From Drosophila miranda (taxonomy: Eukaryota > Arthropoda > Insecta > Diptera > Drosophilidae), in NCBI RefSeq assembly GCF_003369915.1, contig NW_022881652.1, positions 248,001-312,000 of the forward strand: a DNA stretch of 64,000 bases, written 5' to 3'. The position numbers and the translations under genes are program-made. The notes beneath the pieces were generated by a model. That model saw only the letters and a program-made list of their open reading frames with translations, was not told the origin of the DNA and ran no database searches. Positions 30,078 through 41,105 of this stretch are shown piece after piece; position 1 is the stretch's first letter; every line of letters starts with the position of its first letter.

Positions 30078-31182
30078 TATACCCGATACTCAAAATGAGT
30101 ATTGGGGTATATTAGATTTGTGGTAAAAGTGGATGTGTGTAACGTCCAGAAGAAATCGTTTCCGACCCCATAAAGTATATATATTCTTGATCAGCATCAA
30201 TAGCCGAGTCGATTAAGCCCTGTCTGTCTGTCCGTCCGTCCGTCCGTCCGTCCGTCCGTCCTCTTCAGCGCCTATTGCTCAAAGACTATAAGAGCTAGAG
30301 CAACGATGTTTTTGATCCAGACATCTGTGAAATGTCACTGCTACAAAAATATTTCAAAACTTCGCCCCGCCCACTTCCGCCTCCACAAAGGACGAAAATC
30401 TGTGGCATCCACATTTTTAAGGATACGATAAAACCACAAATGCAGAATCGTAGAAGATGACTATATGTTCTAGAGTGTAAGATCTCAACCAGATCGTATA
30501 ATTATTATAGCCAAAATCAAGAAAACAATTTCATTCTTTCTCGCTCTGTCTCTCTCTAACACACAGGTTTCATGGTCGGCTTTGCCAATTGCAAAATATG
30601 AGTTCAAGGATCTCAGAACCTATAAGAGCCAGAGCAACCAAATTTGGTATCCACACTCCTGTGATATCTGACCTTGACCGTTTCGTGTCCAAATTTCGCC
30701 ACACCCCCTTCCGCCCCCGCAAAGGACGAAAATCTGGGGCATCCACAAATCTCAGAGACTATTAAGGCTAGAGTAACCAAATTTGGTATCCGCACTCCTG
30801 TTAGATCTCACTATAAAACGTATATCTCAGAATTTCGCCCCACCCCCTTCCACCCCCACAAAGAACGAAAATCTGTTGCATCCACAATATTGCACATTCG
30901 AGAAAACTAAAAACGCAGAATCATAGATAATGACCATATCTATCAGATTGCTGAATCTGGATCAGATGGGATCATTTTTGTAGCCAAAAGCAGGAAATCA
31001 ATTTGCAGTGGCCACGCAGCGCCCGACGTCACGCTCAGACTGATTTTCTGTCTCTCTCGCACGCACTCTTTGTCGTGTGGTTCAATATTAGCGGCGTCTG
31101 CCGCAGGAGAGCCATACTGACTTAGTATCGGGTATAACTGTAGAGTTGCGGTGTACGCAGCAACTCACAACGTTCCCCCTCG
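30078..31182 (+). mobile_element. DINE-1-like relic no. 5
   Basis: Full length with all landmarks, including hairpin GAGTTGC/GCAACTC before ACAACGTTCCCCCTCG. It sits between the inverted-repeat arm and the LINE relic and probably trimmed both. Confidence 0.88.
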
Positions 31183-34100
31183 TTTGATTTGTAAACTTGC
31201 TTCTGAGCCCGGCAAATCTTTGGCAATCGAAGATCAGGTGTTCGGCTTATTCAGTTACATTGCACGTTTCGCAGATATTTGAGTCAATTGCTATGATTCT
31301 GTGTAGGAAGACTTTGTCGTATGTGTGTCCCGTCATAAGTCTGTTAATGGTCTTGATGCTTTTAGCATTCCATTTAAGAGAAAAATTCCAGGGTTTACTG
31401 GGTATGTCTGGAAATATGTCTATGAGGCTGGATCCCTTCGTCCTACACTTCGTCCTGTAGTCCTCATTCCATTTGTATACTAAAAAGTTCCTAATTTCTC
31501 TTTGAGCCTCCTTGTAGCTGTATTTTATATTTATTGTAAACCCCTCACTTGTAGCAGCCTTTGCTGCTATGTCTTTTCGTTGATGGCCACACCCTTGTGA
31601 CCAGGGACCCATAGAATGTCAAGTTTCTGAATGTCTGATTGGTTAATTATGTTGTGAATATCATTCTCTAGGTACGAGTCTGTATTCTTATTTTTAATTA
31701 AATTAATAGCTCCTAATCCATCACTTAAAATCAAAGCCTTTTTGTAATTATATTTAAGACATAGTTCGCAGGCCTTTTTAAGGCCTACGAGTTCGGCACC
31801 TACTGAGGATAATCTGTTTTCTATTTTGTACTTGTGAATATTTCCACTACGCCATTCTACTATTCCTATGCCACATGTACTTTCTGTAACTGAGGCATCT
31901 GTTGATAGAATGTTCCAGTCGTCCTTGTTCAGAATCTCATAAAATATAGTTTTTATTTCTTCATTCGAGTATTCTTCTTTACCCTTAGTTACAAATTTAT
32001 CTAATACATGGATTTTGTTACATGTGTTAACACTATCACATTCTTGAGTGTTTACAAAGATGGAATTAAATTCTCTTAAAGTACGTGTGTAACTCGTATC
32101 CGCTTTTGAGCGTATTAGCTCGTCAAACATTGTTGGATTGAACCTTTTTTTTTTAAGCAGTTCTTTGGCTGTAAGCCATTTCGCCCTGAAAACAGGAGGC
32201 ATTACACCAGCGAGGACAAAAATTTCGTGTTTGCTTGTGTCAGGTGGCACCCCAACACACCTTCTGAGTGATTTAGCTTGCGCTATTTCTATATCTTTAC
32301 TTGCTCCAGATCCCATGTCTGAAAAACTTGTGATAGCATATTCTTGTTTTGTTCTAATAAAAGATTTGAAGATGTTGGTACTTGTTTTAGGTTTTAGACC
32401 AGATTTGATAGTAGTCGAAAGCTGTTGCATTTTTTTGTTTGTTCTTTAACCATTTTTACATGACTGACATTTGACATGTTTGCGCTAATCAGTCTGCCTA
32501 AAAAACTGATATCTTTTCGATTTGGTATAGGCACATTTCTAACAGAAATATTTACCGCTCTGACCTGTCTTTTTCCTACATTCATTGCTGCAGATTTGCT
32601 TGGATTGATGCTAAAACCGAGATCACCACATAGAAGGTTAAAGTCATTTAGTTTTTTATTAAGGTTTTCAACCGCTACAGTAAACTCTCTGTTGTGAGAG
32701 ATTATAACGAAGTCATCTGCAAAGTGCATCATATGAGTATTTCTATCACAGATCTGATGTAGTCTTTTTGTGTATACATTAAAAAGGAGGGGCGACAGAC
32801 AAGAGCCCTGTGGGATTCCTCCCTGAACTACCTGAACAGCTTCCCCTATTTTCAGTAGTCTCATAGACATAAAACTGATGATCCAGTCAATGTATGCTTT
32901 AGGAAAACACTCATTTTCCATTAGTCTTTTTAAGAATTTCAGGTTGACACAATTGTAGGCATTGTTGAGGTCAACAACCACAAGAGTAAGGTGTTCCTTG
33001 TTCTTTTTCTTTGCCGCTACCACATTGATGACATCATTTATGAACATCGCTGCAGACTTGTTTTTTTGGTATGCATAAGATCTGTAGCGTATAATCTTGT
33101 TTTCTTGTATATGCTTTTCCAGCCTGGCTTTCACCATGCCATTTACTGTCTTGGCTAGAACCGAAATGAGGATTATGGGTCGAAAATGTTTTAAGTCAGT
33201 CAGATCCATGTTTTTTTTCGGTATTGGTACAATTCTGATAGATCTCCATTCGACTGGAAAATCGCACATAGCCACTCGACGGTTGTAAAAATGTACAAGT
33301 TCTGTCCTTATACTAGTGTTAAGAGCACTCAGCATCTCGTATGTGATGTGATCTATTCCTCCTGCCGTTTTTCTGTTTCTGACTAACACAGCCTCTAACT
33401 CTTCCAAGGAAAAGAAAGGATTTTCATTGTTTCTTGGTACATTTCTTCGTCTACATCCTTTGCTTCTGAGGTTATTTGTTCGTAAAGGAATTCCAAGTAT
33501 GGCCCAGCTTTGTCAGGGTCGAAAATTTCTGGGGTGTCCTCTTGACAGTTTTTTAGATTTCTGAGGAATCTCCAGGCTTCTCTCTTGAGTTCGATTTTAC
33601 ATTTAACTCTGTTAACTTCCTGGCATAGCTAGTTCTTTTGGCAATTTTAACAGATTTTTTCCATTTAACCTTGAGGTTAACAGCAGAACAATAATTTTGA
33701 AAGGAGGGTTCTGAAGCTGCCTTCTTCTGCGACTCTGCAAACTCCCTGAATAATTTGGCTAAATTCTCGTCCCACCATAATTTTGGACATTTGTTTTTGA
33801 TTTCATAAGTAGCTGCTTTTATTTCCTGTTGGATGTTCTTCGCTAAATTATCCATATCTTTGTCGGCCTCAAACTGGCTTAGCTTTTTCAGTAGCCTGTT
33901 TTTGGCAAGGAAAGTTTTGAGTTTGTGTTGATATCCTGCTGTTTCAAAGGTTATTGGGTGATGGTGGCTGCCTCCTAGGTAAAACTATTCGCATTTCCAA
34001 TTATCTATATGAATACCCTTTGTGAAAGCTAAATCGAGTACAGACCCTGATGTTGAGTCGATGTGTCTTCTGAATGTGAGACAGTGGTCATTTGCTAGAC

Positions 34101-34371
34101 TGTAGCCAGCATTTGACATAGCTTGCATGAGAAAAGTTCCCTTTCCACTGTTGGTTCTGTCTCCAGAAAAGGTATGTCTTGCGTTAAAATCTCCTGCAAT
34201 TATGACTTTTCCGAATGCATCTAAATATTCAAGGAGATTGTTAATCGCTTGCTTGAAGGATGCAAGAGACAACAAAGGTTCAAAATATACTGAGGTGATA
34301 AAAAATTTATCTTTGTTGTTGATGGTACTAGGTACCAATCTTGATCTACAAAAGAAGTTTTTTTACAATTC
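31183..34371 (-). pseudogene. non-LTR retrotransposon ORF2 relic (I/LOA-like), 5'-truncated and frameshifted
   Basis: On the minus strand, in order: an apurinic-type endonuclease piece (34338-33985, motif IIAGDFNARHT); a linker piece (33855-33553); reverse transcriptase (33407-32394, PQGSCLSPLLFN and the catalytic FADD near 32710-32725); RNase H (32430-31567, STDASVTESTCGIG, AELVGL, ILSDGLGAI); and a C-terminal domain (31612-31247) with CETCN followed, after a stop, by a His/Cys continuation. The RNase H after the reverse transcriptase fits I or LOA-type clades rather than R1 or Jockey. At least three frame changes and one in-frame stop make it dead. The 5' edge at about 34371 abuts the 111-bp satellite and the 3' edge is cut by DINE relic 5. 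No poly-A tail or ORF1. Confidence 0.8.
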
Positions 34372-34690
34372 TTAGGCCGACAGGGTCCCGTGAGTACCGT
34401 CCGGCGATAGCCTAGGTACTCTCGGCGATACTTGCCGGTATTCCCGCATAGCAAAGTTCCCCTTTCCGCGTCGTAGTTATTCTTCGGCCGACAGGGTCCC
34501 GTAAGTACCGTCCGGCGATAGCCTAGGTACTCTCGGCGATACTTGTCGGTATTCCCTCATAGCATAGTCCCCCTTTCCGCTTCGTAGTAACTCTCAGGCC
34601 GGCGGGGTCCCGTAAGTACTGTCCGGCGATAGCCTAGGTACTCTCGGCGACACCTGTCGGTATTATCGCATAGTAAAGACCTCCGTATTG
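34372..34690. repeat. 111-bp satellite array S1 (about three units)
   Basis: Units share TAGGCCGACAGGGTCCCGTA and CGATAGCCTAGGTACTCTCG words. This is the shortest of four arrays in the window and follows directly on the truncated LINE. Confidence 0.85.
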
Positions 34691-34915
34691 ATTCTGAGTT
34701 CGGTGGGGCCCTGAAGGCGCTATTTGGCGATTTGGTGTTCTCGGTGAAACCAACTGCTCCGTCCCACGCTACGATCGCCCCCGTCCGCGGGACTGCGGCC
34801 CCGTCCCCCATCGTCGGTCCGAAATACGGAGTCCCGGCAAATTATAAATATTGCTGTAATTTCGACCCTGGAGTAGACTGAGATATGTACCCCAGCCCAG
34901 GATCGCTTCCTTGCA
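34691..34915 (+). repeat. array-distal block, copy A
   Basis: Follows the last satellite unit here and at 42000-42220 and 61115-61342. It is GC-rich (CCCGTCCGCGGGACTGCGG) and then contains ATTATAAATATTGC. The TATAAATA word downstream of a tandem array looks promoter-like, but no transcript is evident. Confidence 0.45.
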
Positions 34916-36340
34916 AAAGTTAAGGTAACACTAGACTTAACATTAACATGTGTTTTCTTTTACAATGGATTGCGTCTTTTCAGTCCGTTCCCGTCCTCGG
35001 AGCGGGCTTAATATAAGTGGCGGCGCAAGGCTGATCCTCATATCAGCATCAGCATAGGCCCTGTAATTGGCTGGGTGCGTACCGCCGCAACTTTGGCATT
35101 TAGCTGGGTGCGGTGGACGAAACCACCGCACTTTACACAGACGAAGCCGCGTTGACAGAAGTTGTTAAACCGCCGCAACTTTGGCATTTAGCTGGGTGCG
35201 GTGGACGAAACCACCGCACTTTACACAGACGAAGCCGCGTTGACAGAAGTTGTTAAACCGCCGCAATTTTCGCATTTAGCTGGGTGCGGTGGACGAAACC
35301 ACCGCACTTTACACAGGCGAAGCCGCGTTGACAGTAGCTGTGTGTGGTTTAAGAAATCTTTGTGTTTTATGATTCTCTTTGTGGTTTGTGATTTGAATAT
35401 ATGTTTAGTGGCGCACAGAATTTTAATTTACATTGGCGAGAAAGAGGAAATAAAGCTCGTCGGTAGTGGTTGGGAAGGGGATTGTGAATGTGTGTGGGGC
35501 GAGTTGGGAAAATGGCTGCTTGGCTTGGCGTCGGAATTTTAATGTATTCCTTATTGGCGTTAATTACGAATTTTTAACAGTTTAGTTGGGTGGCAAACAA
35601 GTTAAGGGGCTCGTTAGTCGCCCGACGTGTCATACCGCGTACAAAAGTGGCCGTGTGTCCATGGCTGGCCAGCATTTCGGTGATGTATTGAGTCTCAATA
35701 CCCACGCTACAAGGAGTGGAAACAGCAGCCGAGAGAGAGAGCGATCCCAATACCCACGCTACACGAAGGAGAAGCAGCAGCCAGAACAAGAGCCACGAAG
35801 AGGGGAATAGTCGGATCTCTCCCACTCCGACCAGTGACGCCGATGTGATCAACAACTCTCCCCGGCCAGCCCGAAGCCAACGCCTACAAGGGAGACCGAG
35901 AGAGAGGCCGCCGTCGCGAAACTGAGAGAGAGTTTTTCATTTAAAACAATGGGGGGAGCAACACCGGAACCAGATCCCACAGGAACCACGACGAGCATCA
36001 CTAGCATTAATACCGACGTCACACGAAGCGGAAATCGCAGCCAAGAGAGAGCCAGGGCTGGAGCGATCCCATACCTTTGTCACACGAAGGGGAAATGGTA
36101 GCCGAGAGCGATCCCAATACCCACGCTACAAGGAGGGGAAACAGCAGCCGAGGAACTCCAGCGCCACCGCTCCTATACGCCATCTACTTATTTGTATATG
36201 TACTAAATTCAAATAATACATGCCATATTTTACATTTTACATGTAGTTGCAGTGTTTTTGGCTGAACAATGGGAAGGTAACACTAGTTACAGTAGTGGTA
36301 GGTATTCGGTATTTTTTTATGCAAGTATTTTGAGTAAAGA
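34916..36340. repeat. 1.3-1.4 kb repeat R, copy A1 (full)
   Basis: Begins AAGTTAAGGTAACACTAG. It contains three subrepeats of about 87 bp, each with an 8-bp stem TGCGGTGG/CCACCGCA around a 6-nt loop, then AT-rich sequence with a TTTTTAACAG acceptor-like word. After that comes a GA-rich region (CGAGAGAGAGAGCG near 35730; more near 35895, 35925 and 36040). Frames of 113, 93 and 74 codons recur in all copies but look non-coding. It is longer than copy B1 by about 100 bp at its end (36205-36340). Confidence 0.75.
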
Positions 36341-37060
36341 AAGTTAAGGTAACACTAGACTTAACATTAACATGTGTTTTCTTTTACAATGGATTGCGTC
36401 TGTTCAGTCCGTTCCCGTCCTCGGAGCGGGCTTCATATAAGTGTCGGCGCCAGGCTGATCCTCATATCAGCATCAGCATAGGCCTGTAGTTGGATGGGTG
36501 CGTACCGCCGCAACTTTGGCATTTAGCTGGGTGCGGTGGACGAAACCACCGCACTTTACACAGACGAAGCCGCGTTGACAGAAGTTGTTAAACCGCCGCA
36601 ACTTTGGCATTTAGCTGGGTGCGGTGGACGAACCCACCGCACTTTACACAGACGAAGCCGCGTTGACAGAAGTTGTTAAACCGCCGCAATTTTCGCATTT
36701 AGCTGGGTGCGGTGGACGAAACCACCGCACTTTACACAGGCGAAGCCGCGTTGACAGTAGTTGTGTGTGGTTTAAGAAATCTTTGTGTTTTATGATTCTC
36801 TTTGTGGTTTGTGATTTGAATATATGTTTAGTGGCGCACAGAATTTTAATTTACATTGGCGAGAAAGAGGAAATAAAGCTTGTCGGTAGTGGTTGGGAAG
36901 GGGAATGTGAATGTGTGTGGGGCGAGTTGGGAAAATGGCTGCTTGGCTTGGCGTCGGCATTTTAATGTATTCCTTATTGGCGTTAATTAAGAATTTTTAA
37001 CAGTTTAGTTGGGCGGCAAACAAGTTAAGGGGCTCGTTAGTCGCCCGACGTGTCACACCG
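36341..37060. repeat. repeat R, copy A2 (truncated)
   Basis: Starts as A1 but ends after GCCCGACGTGTCACACCGCT, where unique amplicon sequence begins. It lacks the GA-rich third. Confidence 0.75.
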
Positions 37061-37595
37061 CTTCATCTGCCTCGTCGGTCATCTGTAACTGTATCTGTAT
37101 CTGTACAAAGGAGCCTAGAATTTCTTAGATCTGTGTTCTTCTACCATCCTCTACATGGATTGGTTCCACATTAATCCTAAAGATGCACAAATTTTATAGC
37201 TTGAACAAAAAAAAAAAAAACACATACAATAATCGCATATCACATATTATGTTTTTTGTGGAGAGGGGGAGGGGGAGGGTTCCAAAGTATTTACACGGTC
37301 CAATGGAGATTCTCTTGGTAAAGATTTTATTCGTAATTTATTCGCCCAACTATCGAGAAAGACTCGCGTGTGCCGTACGATACGATCCATTACGATACGA
37401 TATCGTCTGTGGGCTATATATGTATGTATATTGATGTGTGCATATGTATGTACAATCCGAAGAGAGGATTACTCTTGTTTTGTTCTCTTTCCTAGATGAT
37501 AATATCGTATCAGTGGTTCTGGAAGGGGGTGCTTAAACCTACGACGAAAGCTATAATCCAGTGGATGGGTCGGAATAGGTGTCCTGTTCCTCCGC

Positions 37596-38275
37596 TCAGA
37601 CATAGACCTCTCCTGTCTTGGCCTCGGGACTGTGTTTGGCGAGGGTTGAGGTAGCACTCGTGGCCGTTGCCGTTGCCGTGGCGCCGCTCTGGGGCAGGGC
37701 GATCGTGCCACCGGATGAAGAGTTGTCCACTGTATCCACTGTGGGGGCTCCTGCCGAACGCACCGAGGAGCGCACTGTGGGGTCCTGCAGGTTGAAGCTC
37801 AGACTGAAGCTGTTGTTCCGCGAAATGTTGCCGTGGCCGCTGCCGTTCAGGGGCTTCACGGACAGGAGGGTCGTGGTGGTGATGCCGCCGCCGCCGCCCG
37901 CACCCGGCCCCACGGTCATGCCGTTGCTGGAGCCACTGTTGCTGTAGCCGTCCTGCTTCTGGGCCAGGTCCACGATGGACAGGGACGAGGGGAAGCGCTG
38001 AATGGAGAGCGAGACGGGGATCGTGGTGATGACGTCATTGGGCTCGTAGCCACTGGCCGTTGTCGTGATGGTCGGCAGCTGGGCGTTCGCCGCGATGGGA
38101 AGGATGCTCAGGGTCCCCGTGGGAATGGTGTACCCGCCGCCGCTGCTGTTGGCCATCGTAAAGGGAAACGACAGCGTGGTGATGTTCGTGGCAGCGGAGA
38201 GGGCTACGGAATCGAGAATCGAAGGGAGAGAGATTGTGGTTGGAGTATCTGAATCTGCATCTGCGGGAGTATCTG
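37596..38275 (-). pseudogene. Ser/Thr/Gly/Ala-rich reading frame, 3' exon fragment, copy A
   Basis: The frame ends GEVYV-stop at 37596 and is open back to about 38275, further than its first ATG (38156). It is rich in Thr, Ser, Gly and Ala (GAGGGGGITTTTLLS, ATATATSATSTL), like a disordered regulatory or cytoplasmic tail. A possible acceptor CCCGCAG lies near 38262. It starts only about 29 bp beyond the donor of the Mdr65-like exon, too close for a normal intron, so two unrelated exons may have been joined. Differences from copy B are mostly amino-acid changing (Tyr/Asn, His/Asn, Gly/Cys, Lys/Ile, Pro/Thr, Gly/Glu), implying loss of constraint. I do not recognise the gene. Confidence 0.45.
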
Positions 38276-38289
38276 TGCCCGGTACTCAC

Positions 38290-38508
38290 TGCTGTGAACT
38301 CGCTGTAAATGATGACCACTGCGGGCAGGGTCAACGCCTTGACGCAGCACATGAGGAACCCAAAGAAGAGCCACGCGATCTCCCCGCAGGTGGAGAAGCG
38401 GAAGAGCTGCAGGAAGCCGATCGGCTGTGTGGGCTCCAGTCCTGCGGCCACCGGCGCCTCATCCAGGGACTTGCCATCGGTTGTCGTCGTGCCAGAAGCC
38501 TCGTCCAT
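38290..38508 (-). pseudogene. Mdr65: first coding exon of an Mdr65-like ABC transporter, copy A
   Basis: A 73-codon exon from ATG (38508) to a donor GCA|GTGAGT at 38290, phase 0. It contains LEPTQPIGFLQLFRFSTCGE followed by a first membrane segment (IAWLFFGFLMCCVKALTLPA). This strongly resembles the N-terminus of the Drosophila P-glycoprotein Mdr65, an ATP-driven multidrug exporter. None of the later exons (nucleotide-binding domains) is present within the amplicon, so this is a fragment. The exon appears unchanged in amino acids between copies A and B. Confidence 0.8.
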
Positions 38509-39265
38509 CTATCGGTACGACGAAGGGCGGAGGAATAGTGTTACTCGAGCCAAGACCCGCGATTTATTCACAGACACGGACAGTGACAGACGGCACGCAA
38601 AGGTTAATTCAATTACTGCCACACTCTCAGAGGCATGTATCTGAATCTGTGGCTGTGGCAAGGGTACAGCAGCTACTTTGTATCTTTTGCCATAGTTCTC
38701 TCTCATTGACCCGCGGGGTTAACGAGTGATAGAATCAACCGTTTATTATTGGACATTCCAACGCCAATTTGGAGCGATTCGATTCGATTCCCTTTCAGAG
38801 GCCCGTACAGAAATCTGTGTGGCGCCATTCGCCCCCTGCCCCCTCTCCTTGTCGTGGGATGGATGATCACCTTTTAATTGATTTTCAACACTTTGATCCT
38901 TCAGATACTGTATCTATGCACTGATTTCTGCAGAAGATCCGTTACTGCTCACTCGGACCGCCCAAGCGCGACTGCTGGAACACCGTCCGCGGAGCCACCC
39001 ATTTATGTTGATTCCCCGATGTGGATGCTGGACAGAGTACTCGGGCTTGGGCATGAGTACTTGTGAGTGTATCGTATCAATCGCTCGCTTTGGGGTTCAC
39101 AATTCTAATTGATCTCCGCTTTCCGCTCTTGGGGTAGGTTCCGCCGAAAGAGGCGCTTCAATTTACAATGAGAGCAAAAGAGACATTCTGTAGGGGTTTT
39201 TCTTTTCTTTGCTTTTCTTTTCTTTATTCTTTTTCTTTCATTTGGAGGGTGGAAGGTGCAGCAAT
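38509..39265. other. spacer between the Mdr65-like exon and the basic gene, copy A
   Basis: Presumably the promoter/5' region of the transporter fragment and the 3' flank of the next gene. A GATTCGATTCGATTCC run is near 38775. No additional gene seen. Confidence 0.4.
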
Positions 39266-39993
39266 CTAAAACGGAGGCAGACTCTTGAGCCTCCTGCTGG
39301 TGCGCAGCACGAATGGTGCCGGCTGATTTGTACCGGCATTTCCTCCAGCGGGAACGACTTCGGGAGCAGCTACGGGAGCGACTTCGGGAGCAGCTACGGG
39401 AGCGACTGCGGGAGCGACTCCGACCGACTCGCCTTCATCGTCCGAGCCCCCGAGCATTACGCTGTCCAAAGTAGTGCGGGACGCCCGCAGTGTCATCATG
39501 TGCCGGGTGCTGCGTTCGCCCAAGGTGTTGCGCACCTTCAGGCAGCTTTTCTGCGACAGGGTTCTTTTTTTTCGCCCGTACCCAGGGCGAGGACGCGGCG
39601 CTGGCACTCGCCGAATGCCACGGCATGGCTGCTGGTGGGCCCGTCGTCCTCATTGCCGGGCCGTTCAAAAATCGTCTCGAGACCGGTGGGCCTCAACTTT
39701 GCGATGGTCTGCGATGGCGCCTGAGAACCGGTGGTCGGCGTCAGGCTGGGCTTCTTGGCCAGGCGGCTGGGACTAAGACTGGGCCTGGCGGCGCTCTGGC
39801 TCTTGCTCTTGCAGGCGCGCGGCGGCATTTGGCACCGAACCATAGTCGCGGTTGCCACATATCCTGTATCCCCCGGTATACTCCCGGCTGAAATGAGACG
39901 AAATGAGAAATGAGTTACGACTGTCCGATGGCCGCAGAACCGAGTACTTCCTTTACCTTTAGCTTTGCCTTCAAGTTTTTTCTTTGCAGGCAT
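39266..39993 (-). pseudogene. unrecognised basic two-exon gene, copy A (frameshifted)
   Basis: Exon 1 is 39993-39957 (starts MPAKKKLEGKAK), with a 69-bp intron (AAAG|GTAAAG ... CTCATTTCAG) and exon 2 39887-39266. Here the run of A in the GEKK stretch is one base shorter than in copy B (8 versus 9, near 39570), so the frame shifts and two open pieces overlap. It also has one extra 24-bp VAAPEVAP repeat relative to copy B. See copy B for the intact form. Confidence 0.6.
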
Positions 39994-41105
39994 TTCTCGT
40001 ATCTTTTTCCGGCTTTTCCGTCTCCTGGGTAAACCTTTCGACTTCTCAAACGAGCAACGAGCAACGAGCCTCTTTGGGTTGAGGGCTCTCAGTGCTCCAC
40101 AGGGGAGGGGCTGAGAGGCTGGGGTGTGAGCCGCCAGCAACCAAGCGCGTTGCTTTATTAATATTTGTGGGCAGTATATGTCTTAATTTAATTTATGTAC
40201 ATTTTTGTGTTTGTTTTACAATTCAACTTTAAACGACACTCAAACACACACTAGTACATTTGATGGCACATTAATTTATAAACATATAATCTGCAGCAAC
40301 GAAACACTTGTAACCTCGACTAGGCCCGCAGCCAGCAGGGTGGGGGGGGTGGGGGGGGAAGGGAAAAAGAAAAAGAGAGGGACAAAATATTCGGCACTTT
40401 GACGGAGGGACTAAACCTCAGACACGTCTCGACTCCACAACGTTCACGACACGAATTTTTTATTTGCAAGTGTGTGTGTGTGTGTGTGGTGTGAGTCAAG
40501 AAAGTGAAGTGGGGCCACGCTCAAAAGTATGCTGTCTCTTCTTTGTAATTCTCCCTAACTTAAAATTTGATTTGCAATCCCCTGTGAGTTCGTCAACTTG
40601 ATGTTTTGTTGGCTGTAATGCGGTATGTGGTCTTCAGTCCCCTCTACTACCCTTGCCGCCTGCTGAGGGCTGACGACTAGGAATGTAGCATGTACATGTG
40701 GGCGGGCAGTTTATAGGGGGCGTAGTTGTTTTATGCGAAGACTAGCATTTTTTGCTCAATTTAGGCCGTAGTGGTGGTGTGGCGGCAACTGATGCTGATT
40801 TGAAAGTCGATTTGAAACCGATAATCAATTGTCAGCACCGTTGCCGCCGAAGATTTATCACAGATTGTAATAATTTTGTAGTGGGGTGTCGGAGAACCGC
40901 ACTAATTACGAAAATAACAATGGGGGGGGGGGGGGGGGAAGAAGGGGTTAAAGAAATGAGATCGAAAATTCAGAAAGTGCAGTGTTGCAACACGTAGTCA
41001 ATTGAGGAATAGATAAAGAGAAAAGGTAAACAATGCAGGTGCTCTGCGTGGAAAATAAGAGGAAATATACTAAATAAAAAGAGACAAGCACTTGCAGAAA
41101 TAACA
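39994..41105. other. amplicon copy A flank, non-coding
   Basis: Contains G homopolymers (near 40341-40360 and 40922-40938), a TG run near 40470 and no credible gene. Confidence 0.5.

Larger units (their letters stand above)
37061..41105. repeat. gene-fragment amplicon, copy A
   Basis: About 4 kb, duplicated at 44165-48207 (copy B) and beginning again at 63361 (copy C, running off the window). Copies A and B are very similar throughout. Copy A is missing an 817-bp block that in B lies at 48208-49024. Contents: a Ser/Thr/Gly-rich frame, an Mdr65-like first exon, an unrecognised basic gene and flanks. Confidence 0.88.

Noticed and set aside
34372..34915. Ribosomal DNA intergenic spacer
   Set aside because: No rRNA gene nearby and no recognisable fly rDNA promoter; the TATAAATA word alone is not enough.
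35201..35542. 113-codon frame repeated at 36624, 42503 and 43732
   Set aside because: Spans the hairpin subrepeats with no domain; its presence follows the repeat copy and it is altered in copy C.
37837..38252. 139-codon plus-strand frame in the amplicon
   Set aside because: Antisense to the Ser/Thr/Gly-rich frame, with no domain.
40922..40938. G homopolymers as functional elements
   Set aside because: Length differs between copies A and B; homopolymer drift or sequencing uncertainty explains it.
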